A stretch of DNA of 56,508 bases, taken from positions 1 to 56,508 of the forward strand of contig JAICQL010000023.1 of the NCBI GenBank assembly GCA_025937895.1, written 5' to 3'. Positions 7,944-17,608 of the stretch are shown here, one piece after another (positions within the stretch are counted from its first letter, which is position 1; every line of letters starts with the position of its first letter). The notes beneath the pieces are model-generated. The model was not told the origin of the DNA. It saw only the letters and a list, made by a program, of their open reading frames with translations, and made no database searches. The position numbers and the translations under genes were made by a program. The DNA is from Polyangiaceae bacterium (GTDB lineage: Bacteria; Myxococcota_A; Polyangia; Polyangiales; Polyangiaceae).

Positions 7944-8795
7944 ATGAAGCTCTCGAGGGGTGCCGCGGCGCTGTGTGCCTTGGTCTCGCTGTGTGCAGCA
8001 GGCGTGCATCCGGCAGCCGCGCAAGAGGCAGCCGCGCAAGAGGCGGCCGCGCCGGCAGCAACCGAAGCGGCACCAGCGGCAGCTGCTCCGGCGCCAGCTT
8101 CTGCTCCTCCTGCAGCGCCGCCAGCGGCCGCTCCAGCTGCGAGCAGCGCACCTGCGCCCAGTCAGGCAGCCGGCAAGGCCCCTGCCGCAGCGCCGGCCAG
8201 CAAAGGCATGGACGGGGCGACGTACGCCGTGCGCCTGCGTGATCTGGAGGCGCGGGTCGATGAGCTCAAGGAGCAAATCCGGCGCAGCCACACCCGGCTC
8301 AGCCTGCTCAGCGACACCATCCTCTCCGGCGGGGTCGGCGGCGCGCGGACCTCAATCCGCTTTCAGAACGATATGAGCGGCGCATTCCGTGTGACCCGGG
8401 CGCTGTTCGTGCTCGACGGGGCCGTCCAGTACAACAAGCAGGACGACACCGGCGCGCTGGCAGCCCAGAAGGAGATCCCGATCTTCAAGGGCTCCATCAC
8501 GCCCGGCGATCATACGCTGCAGGTGCTGCTGCGGCTGCGCGGGCATGGCTACGGAGTCTTCTCCTACCTGCGCGGCTACCAGTTCGAGGTGAAGCAGACC
8601 CACTCCTTCAGCGTGACCGAGGGCAAGGAGGTCGAGCTCGACGTCATCGCCTGGGAGAAGGGCGGCGTGACGACCCCGCTCGAGCAGCGGCCGGCGGTGC
8701 GCTACCTGGAGAAGCTGCGAGACGTGGCCCTGACCGGCCCGGGCAGCTCGCAGGACGGGCCTCTGCCACCCGCACCCGCGGGGGAAGACAGGTAA
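7944..8795 (+). CDS. Secreted Ala/Pro-rich protein opening the gliding-type TPR cluster
   Basis: 283 residues from the ATG at 7944, with GGAGG upstream. A signal peptide ends near GVHPAAAQEA (about residue 26). It is followed by a long low-complexity Ala/Pro linker (about 27-90), a short coiled-coil (RLRDLEARVDELKEQIRRSH), and a compact beta-rich C-terminal domain that includes ALFVLDGAVQYNKQDD and PGDHTLQVLLRLRGHG. The latter resembles the 'value held up by scaffold' domains found in myxobacterial envelope proteins. The gene ends one base before the next ATG and is the first gene of the seven-gene unit. A periplasmic role in the same envelope complex is inferred from operon position; no enzyme motif is present. 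Myxobacterial homologues may carry the misleading name dihydrolipoamide acetyltransferase because of the Ala/Pro linker. Confidence 0.75.
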   Translation: MKLSRGAAALCALVSLCAAGVHPAAAQEAAAQEAAAPAATEAAPAAAAPAPASAPPAAPPAAAPAASSAPAPSQAAGKAPAAAPASKGMDGATYAVRLRDLEARVDELKEQIRRSHTRLSLLSDTILSGGVGGARTSIRFQNDMSGAFRVTRALFVLDGAVQYNKQDDTGALAAQKEIPIFKGSITPGDHTLQVLLRLRGHGYGVFSYLRGYQFEVKQTHSFSVTEGKEVELDVIAWEKGGVTTPLEQRPAVRYLEKLRDVALTGPGSSQDGPLPPAPAGEDR

Positions 8796-8796
8796 A

Positions 8797-11193
8797 ATGC
8801 TCCGTTTGCGCCAGGTCTGGGCCGTCCAGGGCGCGCTGTTGGCGTTGTGCCTCGCAGCCAGGAGCGCGGCGCTGGACGCTGATGCCGCGCGCTCCGAGGC
8901 ACAGCAGGGGCTGACCAGCGTGCGGGCAGAGCTCGCGCGTCTGGCGGCGGCTCCCGCGCCACGCCCGGTCTTGCTGCACTCGCCGGAGAAGCTGCTGGCC
9001 GCGGGGGAGCTCTCGCTGCGCACCAAGGATTACGAGCAGGCCATCGACACCTTCAGCCAGGTGGTGGAGCTGTTCCGGCAAGGCAAGGCGGATCGCAACA
9101 CGCACGCGGACGGCCTGTATCTGCTGGGTGAAGCCTATTTCGGCTCTGGCCAGCTGCTGTCCGCCCGCCGGGCGTACGCAGAGCTGCTCGATCTGGGCAA
9201 CCAGAGCCCGTATGACGCTTACTCGGGTCGCAGCCTGGCGCGGCTCGTGGATGTGGCCCTGAACACGGGTCGGGTCGATGCGCTGGCGGGCATTGCGCAG
9301 CAAGCCGCTCGCATCACCGCACGCGACCCGAGCGGCTCATTTGACTATGCGCTGGGCAAGCTGAGCTTTGCACGGGGAGAGCTGTCCGAGGCTCGCCGTC
9401 TGCTCTCCGCCGTGAGCCCGCAGTCGCCGTATCACCACCAGGCTCAGTACGTGCTGGGCACGATGCTGATCAAGCAGGCCCTGGCCGAGGCCGGAGCGGG
9501 CGGCGACGCGGAGGCTCAGGCACGGCTGGTGCTGCCGGGAGCAGCCCAGCGCTTCGAGCCCGCGATCAGCCAGTTCCGTCACGTGACGGAGCTGCCGGCG
9601 GACAGCGCGGTGCATCGCGAGGTCATCGATCAGGCGTGGCTCGCCATCGGGCGCCTGCACTACGAGGCCGAGGCGTATCTGGACGCGGCCTCCGCCTACA
9701 TCCGCATCGATCGTACCTCGCCGGTCTATTACGAGATGCTGTTCGAGCTGGCCTGGGTATACGTCCGTGTCGCGGACTACCAGCGCGCGGAGCGGGCGCT
9801 CGAGATCCTGTCCGTGGCCGCCCCGGACACGCTGGACGTGGCCGACACCGCGCTGCTGCGCGCCGACCTGATGCTGCGCTCCGGCCGCTTTGATCGCGCG
9901 CTGGAGGCGTATCGCGAGGTACGCGACCGCTTCGACCCCGCGCGCGAGCGGGTCGATGCCTTCCTGACCGCCACCACCGATCCCGCCGTCTACTACGATC
10001 GCCTGGTCGAGGAAGGGCTGGAGGCCTCCACGTCCTCCAAGCTGCCGGACGTGGTCCTGGACTGGGTGCGCGAAGAGGCTCGAGGCGAGCGGGTGTTCGC
10101 CGTGATCGACGACGTGACCCACGCGCGCGACGTCCTCCGGCGCTCGCGCCGCCTGGCCAGCAAGCTCAACGCGGTGCTCGCCGCTCCCAGCCGAGCGCGG
10201 GCCTTCCCCGAGCTGAAGACCTCGCTGGAGAGGGCGGATGGGCTGATCAATCAGTTGGCGCAGGTGCGCCGCAGCATCGCGCTCGGGCTGGAGGACGCGG
10301 ACAAGTCCGCGTTCATGGGCGAGCTGGGGACGGTGCGCGCGGAGCGCCGCCAGCTGATGGCACGCGTGTCGAACGTGCCGGTCACGCCCGCCGACTATCT
10401 GCGGCGCGAGGAGCAGGGCAGCCGTAGCTGGAGCCAGGCCTCTCAGGCGCTACAGCGGGTCACGCTGGAGGCGGACCGCTTGCAGGCCGTGATCAATGGC
10501 CTGCGCAGCGTGCTCGATGAGGCCGACAAGCACGGCGTCACGCGCGACCCGCAGAGCCGGGCGCGCTTCGTGGCCGAGGTCGAGGCCAACGAGCGGGATC
10601 TTGCGGTGTATCGGGCCCGCATCGATGCCTACCGGCAGGATGTGGAGACCGGCCGCGTGCAGGTTGGCTTCGGGGACCGGCGTTTCGGCGAAGACGATCG
10701 CGTGCGGCGCCGCTTCGCCGAGCTGCTGGACAGGGAGCTCGTGCTGATCGAGCAGACCCGCCCGAGCGAGGATGCCTTCGAATACGGTCGCTCGGTGGCT
10801 CCATTACTGGTGGAGGCGCGCACCATCGAGCGCACTCTGCAGGAGCGCCTGGCGGCGCTGCAGGGCACGGTCGCGACCGAGGCCCAGCAGTTGCAGCGCC
10901 TGGTGGACGCGGAGAGCGGGCAAATCGATCAGTATACCCAGCGGCTCGACGCGCTCGACCAGCACGCGCGGCTGCTGGTGGGGGAGGTGGCGATGCGCAG
11001 CTTCGCCAACGTGCGCGATCATCTGAAGGGGATCGTGCTGCGCGCCGACGTGGGCATCGTGCAACAAGCCTGGGAGCTGCGTGAAGAGCAGCAGACTCGG
11101 CTGCAAGGGTTACAGCGCCAGCGAGCGATCGAGGAGCAGAACCTGGACGACGAGCTGCGCGAGGTGTTTGACGACGCAGGAGAGGCGTTGTGA
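8797..11193 (+). CDS. Large periplasmic TPR/coiled-coil protein (GltC-like position)
   Basis: 798 residues. A weak signal sequence (about 1-25, ALLALCLAARSAALDAD) is followed by TPR motifs from about residue 65 (AAGELSLRTKDYEQAIDTFSQVVELF, DGLYLLGEAYFGSGQLLSARRAYAELL, YEMLFELAWVYVRVADYQRAERALEIL, LRSGRFDRALEAYREV). The C-terminal half (about 430-790) is long helical, coiled-coil sequence with many Arg/Glu/Gln. It begins one base after the previous stop and its last four bases overlap the next gene (GTGA), so it is tightly co-translated. It most likely acts as a periplasmic scaffold in the envelope complex encoded here. Similarity to gliding protein GltC is suggested by architecture only. Confidence 0.75.
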   Translation: MLRLRQVWAVQGALLALCLAARSAALDADAARSEAQQGLTSVRAELARLAAAPAPRPVLLHSPEKLLAAGELSLRTKDYEQAIDTFSQVVELFRQGKADRNTHADGLYLLGEAYFGSGQLLSARRAYAELLDLGNQSPYDAYSGRSLARLVDVALNTGRVDALAGIAQQAARITARDPSGSFDYALGKLSFARGELSEARRLLSAVSPQSPYHHQAQYVLGTMLIKQALAEAGAGGDAEAQARLVLPGAAQRFEPAISQFRHVTELPADSAVHREVIDQAWLAIGRLHYEAEAYLDAASAYIRIDRTSPVYYEMLFELAWVYVRVADYQRAERALEILSVAAPDTLDVADTALLRADLMLRSGRFDRALEAYREVRDRFDPARERVDAFLTATTDPAVYYDRLVEEGLEASTSSKLPDVVLDWVREEARGERVFAVIDDVTHARDVLRRSRRLASKLNAVLAAPSRARAFPELKTSLERADGLINQLAQVRRSIALGLEDADKSAFMGELGTVRAERRQLMARVSNVPVTPADYLRREEQGSRSWSQASQALQRVTLEADRLQAVINGLRSVLDEADKHGVTRDPQSRARFVAEVEANERDLAVYRARIDAYRQDVETGRVQVGFGDRRFGEDDRVRRRFAELLDRELVLIEQTRPSEDAFEYGRSVAPLLVEARTIERTLQERLAALQGTVATEAQQLQRLVDAESGQIDQYTQRLDALDQHARLLVGEVAMRSFANVRDHLKGIVLRADVGIVQQAWELREEQQTRLQGLQRQRAIEEQNLDDELREVFDDAGEAL

Positions 11194-14100
11194 CGAGCCG
11201 TGTGACAGCAAGGGCCATCCTCCGCCCAGCCCCATTGCTCGGTCTGGCGGTGGCGCTGCTCGGCAGCCTGGCCGTGCAGCGCGCGCTGGCCGATGAGCGG
11301 GCGGTCGCTGCCAACGTCGATCCGGGCGGTGGTGTGCTGGGCGCCAGCGGCGCCGGCGCGCGTGGCGCAGAGCCGCCGAGCAAGGAGCCGCCGAGCAAGG
11401 AGCCAGAGCCGGCGGCAAAGACCGCGGTGGCGGCGCCCGATACGCGCACGGTGACCAGGCGCGCCAAGCGCGTGGAGCCCCTGCCGCCGCCCACCGCGGC
11501 TGCCGTGAGGACGCTGGAGCAATTCCAGACGGAGGCCAGCGACTACGAGGCGTCCGCGCGCGACTACCGCTCGACCCTGACCCTGGTCGTACGCCATCAC
11601 TACGAGGAGCAGCGCCGCCGCATCCTCGAGGCGCTCGATCAGGAGATCCACGAGAGCCAGCGGCAGGTGAAGGACTCACGCCAGGACGCGATCGAGCGCC
11701 TGGAGCGCTTCGTGGCGAAGTACTCGGGGTCCAACGCAGATCCCCGAGCCACGCCAGACGCCATGTTCCGTCTGGCCGCGCTGTATGAAGAGCGCGCTCG
11801 TACCGATCCCGACTCCAACCTGGCCACGGGCCTGCAGCCGGCGATGGCCCTGTATCGCAAGATCATCGAGACGTTCCCCGGCTATGAGGAGCTGGCGGGC
11901 GTGGCGTATTATCTGGGCCACGCCTACACGGACGCGGGGCGCATGGATCAGGGCCAGCAGGCGTGGCGCTCACTGGTCTGCGCCAACCGCTATCCGTTGC
12001 AGGGGGATCCGAACGATCCCAGCCAGATCTTCGTCGCTCCGCTGGCTCAGGATCACCCCGAGACATTCTGGACCAGCTGGTACAATCGCAATCCCATCCC
12101 GCTCGATCAGCTCAGCGAGCACCAGCCCAACATCTCGCTGGGCGGCGTGAGCGTGAAGCGCGAGGAGCTGGCGTTCCAGGATCCCTACTCGACCTGTCGT
12201 CCCATCCCGCAGCAGGTCGCGCCAGGAGAAGAGCCGCGCTACCTGGCGGAGGCCTGGTGGCAGCTGGGCAACTTCCATTTTGATCAGCTGGATCAGGGGG
12301 GCCCATACAGCTTGAATCGCGCCATGAGCGCCTATGAGCGCTCGATGGAGTTCAAGAAGCCGCCGCTGTACGGCGTGGCGCTCTACAAGCGCGCCTGGAC
12401 GTACTTCAAGCAGCAGCGCTATCACACGGCCGTCGACTGGTTCGTCAACCTGCTGCGCTACGCGGATCAGCAGGAGCTGGAGACGGGCGATCCGGGCGCG
12501 GATTTCCGCAGCGAAGCGTACACGTACATCGCTGGCTCGCTCACGTACGTGGACTTCGATGGGCCAGGGCCACAGGATCCCAACATTCCGCGCAGCGACG
12601 TGCTGGACGTGGAGCTCGATCCAGTCAAGGCCGAGGACAAGATGGCGATCGCCATCCAGCGCGTCCAGGATCCGGCGCTGATCCCGCAGGACAAGAAGTG
12701 GACGGTCGAGATCTACAAGGCGCTCGGCCAAGAGTTCATCGACATCACGCAGAACCGCAACGCCATTGCCGTGATGGAGCTGACCTTGCAGCGCTTCCCC
12801 ATGGATCGGGACGCGCCCAAGCTGCAGGATCGCGTGGCTACCCTGTACGATCAGCTCTCCCGGCTGGCGCCGGACGGCTCATCAGTGCGCGCGGAGTACG
12901 CGCGGAAGGCGCTGGATTCACGCACAAAGCTCGCTGCGTACGTGGGCACCACGGAGTGGACCAACGCCAACCGTGAGGATCCAGAGGCCATTCAGCAAGC
13001 CGAGAGCCTGGCGAAGCGCGGGCTGCAGCGCGCCGCGGCGGATCACACCAACCAGGCGCGAGCGCTGGTGGGCCGCGCGCAGCAGGCCAGCAGCGAGGTG
13101 GAGCAGCGGCGCCTGCTGGAACAGGCCATCGCCGGCTACCGCATGGCAGAGACCGGCTGGGGCGCGTACATCGATCAGGATCCCGCGGCGCTCGACAGCT
13201 ATGAGAGCCGCTTCTGGCTGGCGGACGCCCGGTACTGGGTGGTGGTGCTGCAGGTGACGCTGGGGCGCAGCCCCGCGCCCGCCGAGGTGGCTGCCGCGCG
13301 CGCCGCGGCCGTCGACGAGCGCGACTCGACGGAAGACAACCGCTACCTGCAACCGTCGGCGTATTACCTCGTCAGCATGTCGGATCATCTGCTGAAGGAC
13401 GCCTACCGCGAGTTTGCGGACAGCGCCGGCGGCCGTGGTCTGGAGCCCAGGGACGCCGTGCAGTTCAGCGGCGCGGGCGCCGACCGCAAGCCGATCCGCG
13501 ACGCGTTGCCCGTGGAGGTGGCCAACGCCATCGCCGACCGCGATGGCTACAACGAGGCCATCGTGTACGAGGAAGATCCGCAGCGCAACGGGCCGCTCTA
13601 TGCGTTCCAGGCGGCAGATTACTACTTCGTGTACGGGCAGTTCGACGAAGCGCGCAAGCGCTTCGAGCCGATGATGGACGAGTACTGCGGCAAGAACGAG
13701 TGGGGCTACAAGGCCTGGGAGAAGCTCATCAGCATGAGCAACTTCGAGGGCGACGCCGGCCGCAGTCGAGCGCTGGCCGAGGGCAAGAGCTGCGCGTTCA
13801 ACGAGGAGACGCTGGCGGCCGAAGAGGCTCTGCGCAAGCCGGTGCGCCAGGGCGTGGCCTATCTGGACGCGCGCAAGATCTACGACGAAGCCGAGAAGAT
13901 GCCGGAGGGCCCCGAGCGCGACAAGAAGTGGCGGCAAGCAGCGGCGGCCTACAAGGTGGCGCTGGATGCCGCGCCTGATCGCGATGAGGCGCCGGAGGCG
14001 GCCATGAACGGCGCGTACGCCTACAAGCAGGTGGGTGAATACGACAAGGCCATCGAGATGTATCAGCTGTTCATCGCGCGCTACGGCAACGATCAGAAGC

Positions 14101-15416
14101 TGTTGCAGGTGAAGAACGGTGATCCCAAGGCGGAGCCGCCGATGGAACCCGATGGCGCCAAGTACGAGGAGCGGGTGCGCTTTCTCAAGATGGCCTACGA
14201 CGCGCTGGCCAGCTCCTACGTGCTGTTCTTTGCCTATCCGGAGGCGGCCGGCACCTTCGACAAGATCAGCCGCACGGAGCACTTCGCCGAGGCGGATCGG
14301 CGTGAGGCCGCGCGTCAGGCGCTGACCCTGGCCGCCAGCATGTCGGACGAGGCGGGCATGACGCGCTCTCGACAGAGCTTTGCCCGGCTGGGCGCGGCCC
14401 CGCGAGAGCTGGCCGAGGCGGACTTCGTCATCGCCAGCTCGGCGGTGAAGGAGTGGGACCCGAAGAGCCCGGATCGCGGCAGCAATCGTGACGCGCGCGA
14501 GCGGGCGGAGCGCGCCATGCGCTCCTACTACGACGCCAACTCGCGCAATCCGGTGGCCGCGGAGTTCAGCGTGGAGGCCGCGTACTGGGTGGCAAAGACC
14601 AAGCGCGCTGCCAACGATCCGCGGGAGAAGCAGTGGTGGGACAGTACCCGGCAGAGCTTCGAGCTGTATCGCAGCATCGCCGGTAACAAGGCGGACGGCA
14701 CCAGCGCCGCGCTCGGCTCACGTCAGGCCGGCTACGCCGCGGAGGCCGCCTATGTGCAGCTCGACGAGCAGATCGCCAGGGGCTTCGACTACGACACCGG
14801 GCACCAGCGCTACGCTGGTACAACGGTGGAGGTGCTCGACCAGTATCGCAAGGCCGCGGTGCAGGCCCAGGCGTACTACAACGCGCTGCAGAAGGTGGTC
14901 GACGACTACGCTTCACCGGAGTGGGCGACGGCCGCGATCGCGCGCCAGGGCTCGCTGTATGACTCGCTGCGCAGTGGGCTGTACAACGTGCGCGCGCCCG
15001 CGCTGAAGATGTTCGACAAGAAGACAGAAGCCCTGCTGAGCCGCGCCGAGAACAGCGACAGCCTGGAGCTCCAGGAGCAAGCAGACGCGATCCGCATGCG
15101 GGTCGAGACCACGTGGCGCGAGGCGCGCGATCGCGAGCTGGACAGCGCCGATCAGGTGATGGTGGATCGCTACGGCAACGCCATCAGCCTGGCGCGGCGC
15201 TACAACGTCTCGAACGCGGCAGTGCAGCGGGCCACGGCGCGCCTGGCCTTCTTCACCGACGTGATCGGCGAGGCCAAGCTGCAGCAACACACAGGCCGCG
15301 TGCCGTCGCTGGAGTACAGCCCGGGGCTGTTCCTGCGGCTGCGCCCGGGCCTGGTCACCTCGCCCAAGGCAGAGGGCCTGGTGCCGCCGGCACCCCCGGC
15401 GCTGCCCGAGAAGTAG
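11190..15416 (+). CDS. gltD: Giant TPR periplasmic protein, GltD/AgmU-like
   Basis: 1408 residues from a GTG that overlaps the previous stop. The signal/anchor is at about residues 10-32 (LLGLAVALLGSLAVQRALA), then a basic/Pro linker, then dispersed TPR-like repeats through the whole length (MFRLAALYEERAR, AYYLGHAYTDAGRMDQGQQAW, VALYKRAWTYFKQQRYHTAVDWFVNLL, AYKQVGEYDKAIEMYQLFI). Size, repeats and position immediately before a TPR lipoprotein match gltD (agmU) of the M. xanthus Glt machinery, where the protein spans the periplasm and moves with focal adhesions. The M. xanthus protein is somewhat shorter. The symbol rests on family plus gene order; no search was possible. Confidence 0.75.
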   Translation: MTSRVTARAILRPAPLLGLAVALLGSLAVQRALADERAVAANVDPGGGVLGASGAGARGAEPPSKEPPSKEPEPAAKTAVAAPDTRTVTRRAKRVEPLPPPTAAAVRTLEQFQTEASDYEASARDYRSTLTLVVRHHYEEQRRRILEALDQEIHESQRQVKDSRQDAIERLERFVAKYSGSNADPRATPDAMFRLAALYEERARTDPDSNLATGLQPAMALYRKIIETFPGYEELAGVAYYLGHAYTDAGRMDQGQQAWRSLVCANRYPLQGDPNDPSQIFVAPLAQDHPETFWTSWYNRNPIPLDQLSEHQPNISLGGVSVKREELAFQDPYSTCRPIPQQVAPGEEPRYLAEAWWQLGNFHFDQLDQGGPYSLNRAMSAYERSMEFKKPPLYGVALYKRAWTYFKQQRYHTAVDWFVNLLRYADQQELETGDPGADFRSEAYTYIAGSLTYVDFDGPGPQDPNIPRSDVLDVELDPVKAEDKMAIAIQRVQDPALIPQDKKWTVEIYKALGQEFIDITQNRNAIAVMELTLQRFPMDRDAPKLQDRVATLYDQLSRLAPDGSSVRAEYARKALDSRTKLAAYVGTTEWTNANREDPEAIQQAESLAKRGLQRAAADHTNQARALVGRAQQASSEVEQRRLLEQAIAGYRMAETGWGAYIDQDPAALDSYESRFWLADARYWVVVLQVTLGRSPAPAEVAAARAAAVDERDSTEDNRYLQPSAYYLVSMSDHLLKDAYREFADSAGGRGLEPRDAVQFSGAGADRKPIRDALPVEVANAIADRDGYNEAIVYEEDPQRNGPLYAFQAADYYFVYGQFDEARKRFEPMMDEYCGKNEWGYKAWEKLISMSNFEGDAGRSRALAEGKSCAFNEETLAAEEALRKPVRQGVAYLDARKIYDEAEKMPEGPERDKKWRQAAAAYKVALDAAPDRDEAPEAAMNGAYAYKQVGEYDKAIEMYQLFIARYGNDQKLLQVKNGDPKAEPPMEPDGAKYEERVRFLKMAYDALASSYVLFFAYPEAAGTFDKISRTEHFAEADRREAARQALTLAASMSDEAGMTRSRQSFARLGAAPRELAEADFVIASSAVKEWDPKSPDRGSNRDARERAERAMRSYYDANSRNPVAAEFSVEAAYWVAKTKRAANDPREKQWWDSTRQSFELYRSIAGNKADGTSAALGSRQAGYAAEAAYVQLDEQIARGFDYDTGHQRYAGTTVEVLDQYRKAAVQAQAYYNALQKVVDDYASPEWATAAIARQGSLYDSLRSGLYNVRAPALKMFDKKTEALLSRAENSDSLELQEQADAIRMRVETTWREARDRELDSADQVMVDRYGNAISLARRYNVSNAAVQRATARLAFFTDVIGEAKLQQHTGRVPSLEYSPGLFLRLRPGLVTSPKAEGLVPPAPPALPEK

Positions 15417-15439
15417 CGCGGAGCGGAGGAGAAGAAGCC

Positions 15440-16759
15440 GTGGGTTCGTCGTTGGCAAGGAACTGGGGTGGCCGGAGCTCCCGAAAAGCAGGGGCGCTGG
15501 GCGTGCTCGGCGCGGGCTGCCTGGCGCTCGGCGCGCTGTCTGCGTGCTCGGGTCAAGGGGCAAACGTGCCAGCCAAGGCGCCCGACGCGCAGGCGCAACC
15601 CGGCGCGGTAGAGCCCGAGGTGGCAGCCGCAACGCCAGCGGGGCCAGCGATGCAGGCCGCGGCGGCCAGCGCCTACGCGGCAGGGCTCGAGGCGTTCAAG
15701 AACGGCGACCTCGAGGGCGCGAGCAAGCAGTTCAGCAAGGCGATTCAGAGCGATCCGCGTGCATACCCGGCGCACGTCGCGCTCGGCGTGGTGCAGGAGC
15801 GGCGCGGCGAGATGGCTCGTGCCCTGGACTCCTACGGAGCAGCCCTGGGTATCGCGGGGGACTTTCCGCCCGCGATCCAGGCCAAGGTGCACCTGTTGCT
15901 GGCGATGGGGCGGGTCTCGGAGGCGGACAGCTTCACCCGCGGTCTGGCGGCGAAGTTCCCTGACAGCGCGGCGGTGCTCTCGGCGCAGGCGGAGGTGGCC
16001 TCGGTGCGCGGCGACTCACCGACGGCGCAGTCGCTGGCGCAGAAGGCCTTGAAGAAGGATCCCGACTATCGCCCTGCCATGGTGACCTTGGCGCGGGATC
16101 ACTATCGAGCGCGCCGCCTGGATCTATCGCTGTACACGCTCACAGCCATCCTCGATGGCTACGGCACGGAGAACCCGCCCCGCGACAAGAACAATGCCGA
16201 CGCGCGCATGCTGCGCGCGCTGATCCTCAAGGAGCAAGGCAGGCGCAAGGCTGCCATCGAGGAGCTGAACAACGTGCTCGCCCTGCGCCCGGATCTGGTG
16301 GAGGCGCGGCTGCACCTGGCCACGTTCATGCTGGAGGCGGGCAATGCGGCCGAGGCTCGCCCGCTGCTGGAGAAGGCGCTCGAGTACGATCCGTCGAACG
16401 TGCTGGTTCACCTCAACCTGGGCGACGCGTATCGCCTGCTGGGCAAGCCGAAAGATGCTCTCGATCACCTCACCTGGGTGTCGCGCAAGGATCCTTCGCT
16501 CGCCCAGGCCGAGTACAACCAGGGCCTGGTTTATCTGTTCTCGGCAAGCGTTCCCGGCGTCACGGAGGAGCAGGCCATCGATCGCGCGATCCAGGCCTTC
16601 GAAAAGTTCAAGAAGCTGGAGCCACGCGCCGCACGTGGTGCCGGGGACGATGTGGATGAGTTGATCGCCCGCGCCCGCAACAAGAAGGCAATCCTGGAAG
16701 CAATGAAGGAGCAACCTGCCGCCCCCGAAGGCGCGCAGCCCACGGGAGAGAACGGATGA
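15440..16759 (+). CDS. gltE: TPR lipoprotein, GltE/AglT-like
   Basis: 439 residues from the GTG at 15440, preceded by a GGAGGAG ribosome site. A lipoprotein signal is seen with lipobox LSAC (Cys36), so the mature protein is predicted to be lipid-anchored at the outer membrane. At least seven TPRs follow (AYAAGLEAFKNGDLEGASKQFSKAI, AYPAHVALGVVQERRGEMARALDSYGAAL, ARLHLATFMLEAGNAAEARPLLEKAL, VLVHLNLGDAYRLLGKPKDAL). It follows the giant TPR gene and precedes the small secreted, membrane and FHA/TonB-like genes, the same order as gltD-gltE in M. xanthus. Its stop overlaps the next ATG (ATGA). It probably links the periplasmic part of the machine to the outer membrane. Confidence 0.8.
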   Translation: MGSSLARNWGGRSSRKAGALGVLGAGCLALGALSACSGQGANVPAKAPDAQAQPGAVEPEVAAATPAGPAMQAAAASAYAAGLEAFKNGDLEGASKQFSKAIQSDPRAYPAHVALGVVQERRGEMARALDSYGAALGIAGDFPPAIQAKVHLLLAMGRVSEADSFTRGLAAKFPDSAAVLSAQAEVASVRGDSPTAQSLAQKALKKDPDYRPAMVTLARDHYRARRLDLSLYTLTAILDGYGTENPPRDKNNADARMLRALILKEQGRRKAAIEELNNVLALRPDLVEARLHLATFMLEAGNAAEARPLLEKALEYDPSNVLVHLNLGDAYRLLGKPKDALDHLTWVSRKDPSLAQAEYNQGLVYLFSASVPGVTEEQAIDRAIQAFEKFKKLEPRAARGAGDDVDELIARARNKKAILEAMKEQPAAPEGAQPTGENG

Positions 16760-17010
16760 AGCGCGCGTCGAGGTTGCTGGGTTGGTGCCTGCTGGGGGCC
16801 GGCATGGTGCTGGCGAGCAGGCCCGCGCTCGCTCAGTCGTCGAGCAAGAGCCGCGTCGTCACCATCAGCGAGGTCACCATCGTGGGCCGCATCCAGAAGC
16901 CCATCGCGGCCGTGGACGTGAGCCGCATTCAGCCCAAGCTGACCCTGGCCGAGCTACGCCAGCCCTTCCTGCAGAAGATAGAGCAGGCCATCTATCGCAC
17001 GCCCTTCTGA
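16756..17010 (+). CDS. Small secreted protein of the Glt-type cluster
   Basis: 84 residues, start overlapping the gltE-like stop by four bases. A signal peptide is at about residues 1-26 (WCLLGAGMVLASRPALAQ). The 58-residue mature part reads as one short domain with VVTISEVTIVGRIQKPIAAV and a C-terminal helix (LRQPFLQKIEQAIY). It has no cysteines and no enzyme motif. The EVTIVGRxQKP segment looks well conserved rather than random, which argues that it is a real component. It sits where part of gltF would be expected. A periplasmic adaptor is the simplest reading. Confidence 0.7.
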   Translation: MKRASRLLGWCLLGAGMVLASRPALAQSSSKSRVVTISEVTIVGRIQKPIAAVDVSRIQPKLTLAELRQPFLQKIEQAIYRTPF

Positions 17011-17034
17011 GGCTGCCGAGCGCCTTTCGTCAGT

Positions 17035-17526
17035 GTGGAGCACTTGCGCGTGTTGTGGAGCTTGCTTTGCCTGGCCGCGGTGACCGCGCTGTTAGGCTTC
17101 AGCTACCGGCGCTTGCTCGAGCTGAGGCGCTGCCAGCGTTGGGCAGCGCCGCACTTGCAGCGTGCGAGGGGCGCGGCAACCGCGGCAGAGCCAGACAGCG
17201 CGCACGGCGCTCGTGCAACACCGGAGGACTTGAGCGAGCTCACGACCGAGCTGCGCTGGCAGCTGAAGCAGCCGGGGCTGGTCCCGCGCAGCTGTGCCAA
17301 GGCGGCATTCTGGCTGGGGGCCGCAATGGCCCTTATGCAAGCCGCGCGGCAACTCGGCGCTTCGGATGCCCGCGACTGGCTGAGCCCGATCGTTTCACTG
17401 GCGAGCGGTTGCCTCGGTGCGCTGGGGTGCAGTCTCATCGGGCGAAGGGCCGAGGCCGAGGCCGAGCGGCTGCGCGACGCATGGAACACTCTTATCCGGC
17501 GATCGACACGGGACGTTGCGACCTAG
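17035..17526 (+). CDS. Inner-membrane protein with three helices (GltF position)
   Basis: 163 residues from the GTG at 17035. A membrane helix at about residues 7-24 (LWSLLCLAAVTALLGF) is followed by a basic then acidic soluble stretch and two further hydrophobic helices (about 87-104, AKAAFWLGAAMALMQAAR, and about 116-136, LSPIVSLASGCLGALGCSLIG). A charged C-terminal helix (RRAEAEAERLRDAWNTLIRR) closes the protein. The topology of one helix, a cytoplasmic loop, then two helices recalls the MotA/TolQ/ExbB proton-channel fold, but the family's conserved polar residues are not evident, so this is weak. It lies between the small secreted protein and the GltG-like gene. Confidence 0.65.
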   Translation: MEHLRVLWSLLCLAAVTALLGFSYRRLLELRRCQRWAAPHLQRARGAATAAEPDSAHGARATPEDLSELTTELRWQLKQPGLVPRSCAKAAFWLGAAMALMQAARQLGASDARDWLSPIVSLASGCLGALGCSLIGRRAEAEAERLRDAWNTLIRRSTRDVAT

Positions 17527-17608
17527 GCCGGGGGGGATTCATGGACGCTGCAACATCCGCCAGCTACGCTGACTCCCCTCTGAGCGAAAGAGCACTGAGA
17601 GCACACGC

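Noticed and set aside
12918..14282. 454-residue minus-strand frame inside the giant TPR gene
   Set aside because: Antisense shadow of a high-GC gene; Arg/His/Leu-rich with no domain.
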